Shown: positions 13,417 through 15,361 of the stretch, piece after piece
Numbering within the stretch: the stretch's first letter is position 1
Layout: each line of letters opens with the position of its first letter
Origin: Bizionia sp.
GTDB lineage: Bacteria; Bacteroidota; Bacteroidia; Flavobacteriales; Flavobacteriaceae
DNA length: 15,361 nt
NCBI GenBank assembly: GCA_018067115.1
Contig: JAGPVI010000177.1
Location: forward strand, 1-15,361
Direction of reading: 5' to 3'
Position numbers and translations under genes: made by a program
Notes under the pieces: generated by a model
What the model was told of the DNA's origin: nothing
What the model saw: the letters and a program-made list of their open reading frames with translations, nothing else
The model's database searches: none

Positions 13417-15060
13417 TTATTTTATGGACTTATAGTGGGCTAAGAGGTTGTTTGTAGAGGCATCATGGACGCTAGTTTTCTCTTCTTTTATCTCAGATAA
13501 GATTGTATTAGCCAATTGTTTACCTAGTTCTACGCCGTATTGGTCGTAACTATAAATATTCCAGATAATACCTTGAACAAATATTTTATGTTCGTACATC
13601 GCTAACAACTCACCTAGACTTTCAGGTGTCAGCTTATTAATAAAGATAGAATTTGTTGGCTTATTACCTTCAAAAACTTTAAACGGCAGTATACGGTCTA
13701 CCGTTTCTTGTGTATTATTTTTAGCAACAAGATCACTTCTAACCTCTTCTCTCTTTTTACCGTGTAAAAATGCCTCGGTTTGAGCGACATAATTAGAAAT
13801 CAATTTATCATGATGTGCCTGGTTACCATGTAAACTCTGTGCAAAACCAATAAAATCGACAGGGATTAATTTTGTACCTTGATGTATTAATTGAAAAAAA
13901 GCATGTTGAGAATTTGTCCCTGTTTCCCCCCAAACAATAGTTCCTGTTTGGTAGTTTACTGGCACACCATTTCTATCAACACTTTTACCGTTACTCTCCA
14001 TTACACCTTGCTGTAAGTAACTGGTTAATTTATTAAGGTATTGAGAATACGCTATAACAGCTTCGGTTTCCGACTTAAAAAAGTTATTGTACCAAACACT
14101 TAATAACGCTAAAACAACTGGAATATTTGTTTTAAAACTTTCAGTTTTAAAATGAGTATCCATTTTATTTGCACCTTTTAACAGACTTTCAAAATTTGAA
14201 AACCCCAAAGACAAACTAATTGTTAAACCCACTGCGCTCCACAACGAAAATCGACCACCTACCCAGTTCCACATAGCAAAGATATTGTCTTCGAGGATAC
14301 CAAAAGCTTTCACTTTTTTAACGTTTGAAGACACTGCAACAAAATGCTTCTCTATATCTTTTTGCGTGCCTGTTTTTAAGAACCATTCCTTTACAGTATT
14401 CGCATTTGCCAAAGTTTCTTGCGTAGAGAAGGTTTTAGACACAATAACAAACAAAGTTGTTTCTGGATTTAACTGCGCTAAAGTTTCGCTAATATGATCG
14501 CCGTCTATATTACTAATAAAATGAGCGTTAAGATGATTTTTATAAAAACGAAGAGAATCTACTACCATTGCTGGCCCCAAGTCACTTCCTCCAACACCAA
14601 TATTTACAACATCTGTAAACCCTTTGCCTGTAAACCCTTTTTGCTCCCCATTAACTATAAGTTGCGTGAAGTTTTTAATTTTTTCTTTAACCTGATTAAT
14701 TTCGGGAATAACATTTTTACCTTTTACAAAAACGGCATCGTTAACATTTGCTCTTAATGCGGTATGTAAAACAGCTCTGTTTTCTGTTTCATTTATAGGT
14801 TCGCCAGAAAAATACGCTTCGATTGCCTCTTTTAACTTTAGCTCGTTAGCTAAGTCCAAAAGCAATTGCATAGTTTCTTCGGTTATCCTGTTTTTTGAAT
14901 AATCGACATAAAAATCCTCCCACGTAATGGTAAACTTATGTGCACGATCACTATCTTTTGAAAACAATGTGCTCATTTCAACATCTTTAATAGTATTAAA
15001 GTGTTCTTCTAGAGCTTTCCAAGATTTAGTTTGTGTAGGGTTTTTGGTAGATACGTTCAT
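13417..15060 (-). CDS. pgi: Glucose-6-phosphate isomerase
   Basis: This 547-residue cytoplasmic enzyme interconverts glucose 6-phosphate and fructose 6-phosphate in glycolysis and gluconeogenesis. Both family signatures are present: the sugar-phosphate-binding NIGVGGSDLGP at 153-163, and GGRFSLWSAVGL at 268-279. Catalytic residues are Glu355 in QQGVMESNGK, His386 in TNSQHAFFQL and Lys514 in YGVELGKQL, in the same numbering as the E. coli enzyme, so length and spacing are standard. SKTFSTQET (208-216) is the phosphate loop. The ATG follows the M23 peptidase stop by 6 nt, so the two genes are co-transcribed. I find no strong terminator after the stop; only a 5-bp stem at 13402-13415 lies there. 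Identification is certain. Confidence 0.97.
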   Translation of the reverse strand: MNVSTKNPTQTKSWKALEEHFNTIKDVEMSTLFSKDSDRAHKFTITWEDFYVDYSKNRITEETMQLLLDLANELKLKEAIEAYFSGEPINETENRAVLHTALRANVNDAVFVKGKNVIPEINQVKEKIKNFTQLIVNGEQKGFTGKGFTDVVNIGVGGSDLGPAMVVDSLRFYKNHLNAHFISNIDGDHISETLAQLNPETTLFVIVSKTFSTQETLANANTVKEWFLKTGTQKDIEKHFVAVSSNVKKVKAFGILEDNIFAMWNWVGGRFSLWSAVGLTISLSLGFSNFESLLKGANKMDTHFKTESFKTNIPVVLALLSVWYNNFFKSETEAVIAYSQYLNKLTSYLQQGVMESNGKSVDRNGVPVNYQTGTIVWGETGTNSQHAFFQLIHQGTKLIPVDFIGFAQSLHGNQAHHDKLISNYVAQTEAFLHGKKREEVRSDLVAKNNTQETVDRILPFKVFEGNKPTNSIFINKLTPESLGELLAMYEHKIFVQGIIWNIYSYDQYGVELGKQLANTILSEIKEEKTSVHDASTNNLLAHYKSIK

Positions 15061-15066
15061 TGTTGG

Positions 15067-15361
15067 TTATTCTAAATCGGCAACGCTATCATTCTTTAAA
15101 GTTTCGCTTAGTGCATTTTCAATCACTTCCGATTCTTCAAAAATTTGGTATTCTATAGCATCTAATTGTTGCTTAATAGGCTTTATAAACTTTAAGTATT
15201 TTATTTTTAATTTATCTGAAATCGGTTCAGCATCTGGTAAATCTTGCTTAAACGGATCGACTTGTTTTCCATTTTTCCAGAATCTGTAGCACACGTGTGG
15301 CCCAGAGGTATTCCCTGTCATTCCTACCCAACCAATAACGTCTCCTTGTCTCACGAAATCT
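15067..15361 (-). CDS. M23 (LytM-like) peptidase, C-terminal part (5' end outside window)
   Basis: The frame is open to the window edge (reading DFVRQGDVIG at the boundary) and ends with TAA at 15067, so only the last ~98 residues are seen. GDVIGWVGMTGNTSGPH and the following strand YRFWKNGKQVDP are the end of an M23/LytM peptidoglycan-hydrolase fold. The active-site HxH motif reads His-Val-Cys: the second His, normally a zinc ligand, is Cys. A ~60-residue tail follows with charged helical sequence (KLKIKYLKFIKPIKQQLD). Enzymes of this fold cut peptide cross-links in peptidoglycan, or act as non-catalytic activators when ligands are missing. The gene leads directly into pgi. A GTG at 15354 is an in-frame codon inside the domain and not the start. 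Confidence 0.88.
   Translation of the reverse strand, partial: DFVRQGDVIGWVGMTGNTSGPHVCYRFWKNGKQVDPFKQDLPDAEPISDKLKIKYLKFIKPIKQQLDAIEYQIFEESEVIENALSETLKNDSVADLE

Noticed and set aside
1..15361. Mobile element, phage, CRISPR or toxin-antitoxin system
   Set aside because: I found no transposase, integrase, terminal inverted repeats, spacer arrays or paired small genes. Gene content and base composition look uniform.

Overview
The window looks like a chromosomal segment of an AT-rich member of the Bacteroidota, most likely a Flavobacteriaceae species. Four things support this: two TonB-dependent receptors with N-terminal carboxypeptidase-regulatory-like domains; a DUF5689/choice-of-anchor J surface lipoprotein and a lipocalin-like lipoprotein; start codons preceded by A-rich stretches instead of Shine-Dalgarno sequences; and promoter -7 boxes matching the Bacteroidota consensus TAnnTTTG. 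I see no phage, transposon, CRISPR, tRNA or rRNA signal.

Layout. Positions 1-530 hold the 3' end of metG (methionyl-tRNA synthetase), closed by a strong terminator. Positions 747-1932 are a two-gene envelope operon: a lipocalin-like lipoprotein, then a glycine-zipper/OmpA lipoprotein. Its terminator ends on the base before the ATG of tex (2018-4141), which encodes a Tex/Spt6-type RNA-binding transcription factor. A small three-helix membrane protein (4151-4528, minus) converges on tex.

The core of the window is 4603-10082. A TonB-dependent receptor (8889 to 6067) and a DUF5689/choice-of-anchor J surface lipoprotein (6024 to 4603) form a minus-strand operon. A secreted endonuclease/exonuclease/phosphatase (EEP) family enzyme (9030-10082, plus) is transcribed divergently from the same 140-bp control region. 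I read this as a possible capture, cleavage and uptake module for extracellular nucleic acid or another phosphodiester. The lipoprotein resembles the OB-fold module that is fused to the EEP domain in secreted nucleases of other bacteria. This function is inferred.

After a bidirectional terminator come a four-helix membrane protein of the family often labelled 'cytochrome B' (10161-10595, minus) and a second, stand-alone TonB-dependent receptor (10705-13245, minus) with a clear promoter and a candidate operator. The right end is a minus-strand operon of an M23-type peptidase (partial, running off the window) followed after 6 nt by pgi, glucose-6-phosphate isomerase (13417-15060).

Most transcription units end in perfect hairpins with U-tracts, so unit boundaries are unusually easy to read here. 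Housekeeping genes (metG, tex, pgi) alternate with envelope and nutrient-acquisition genes.
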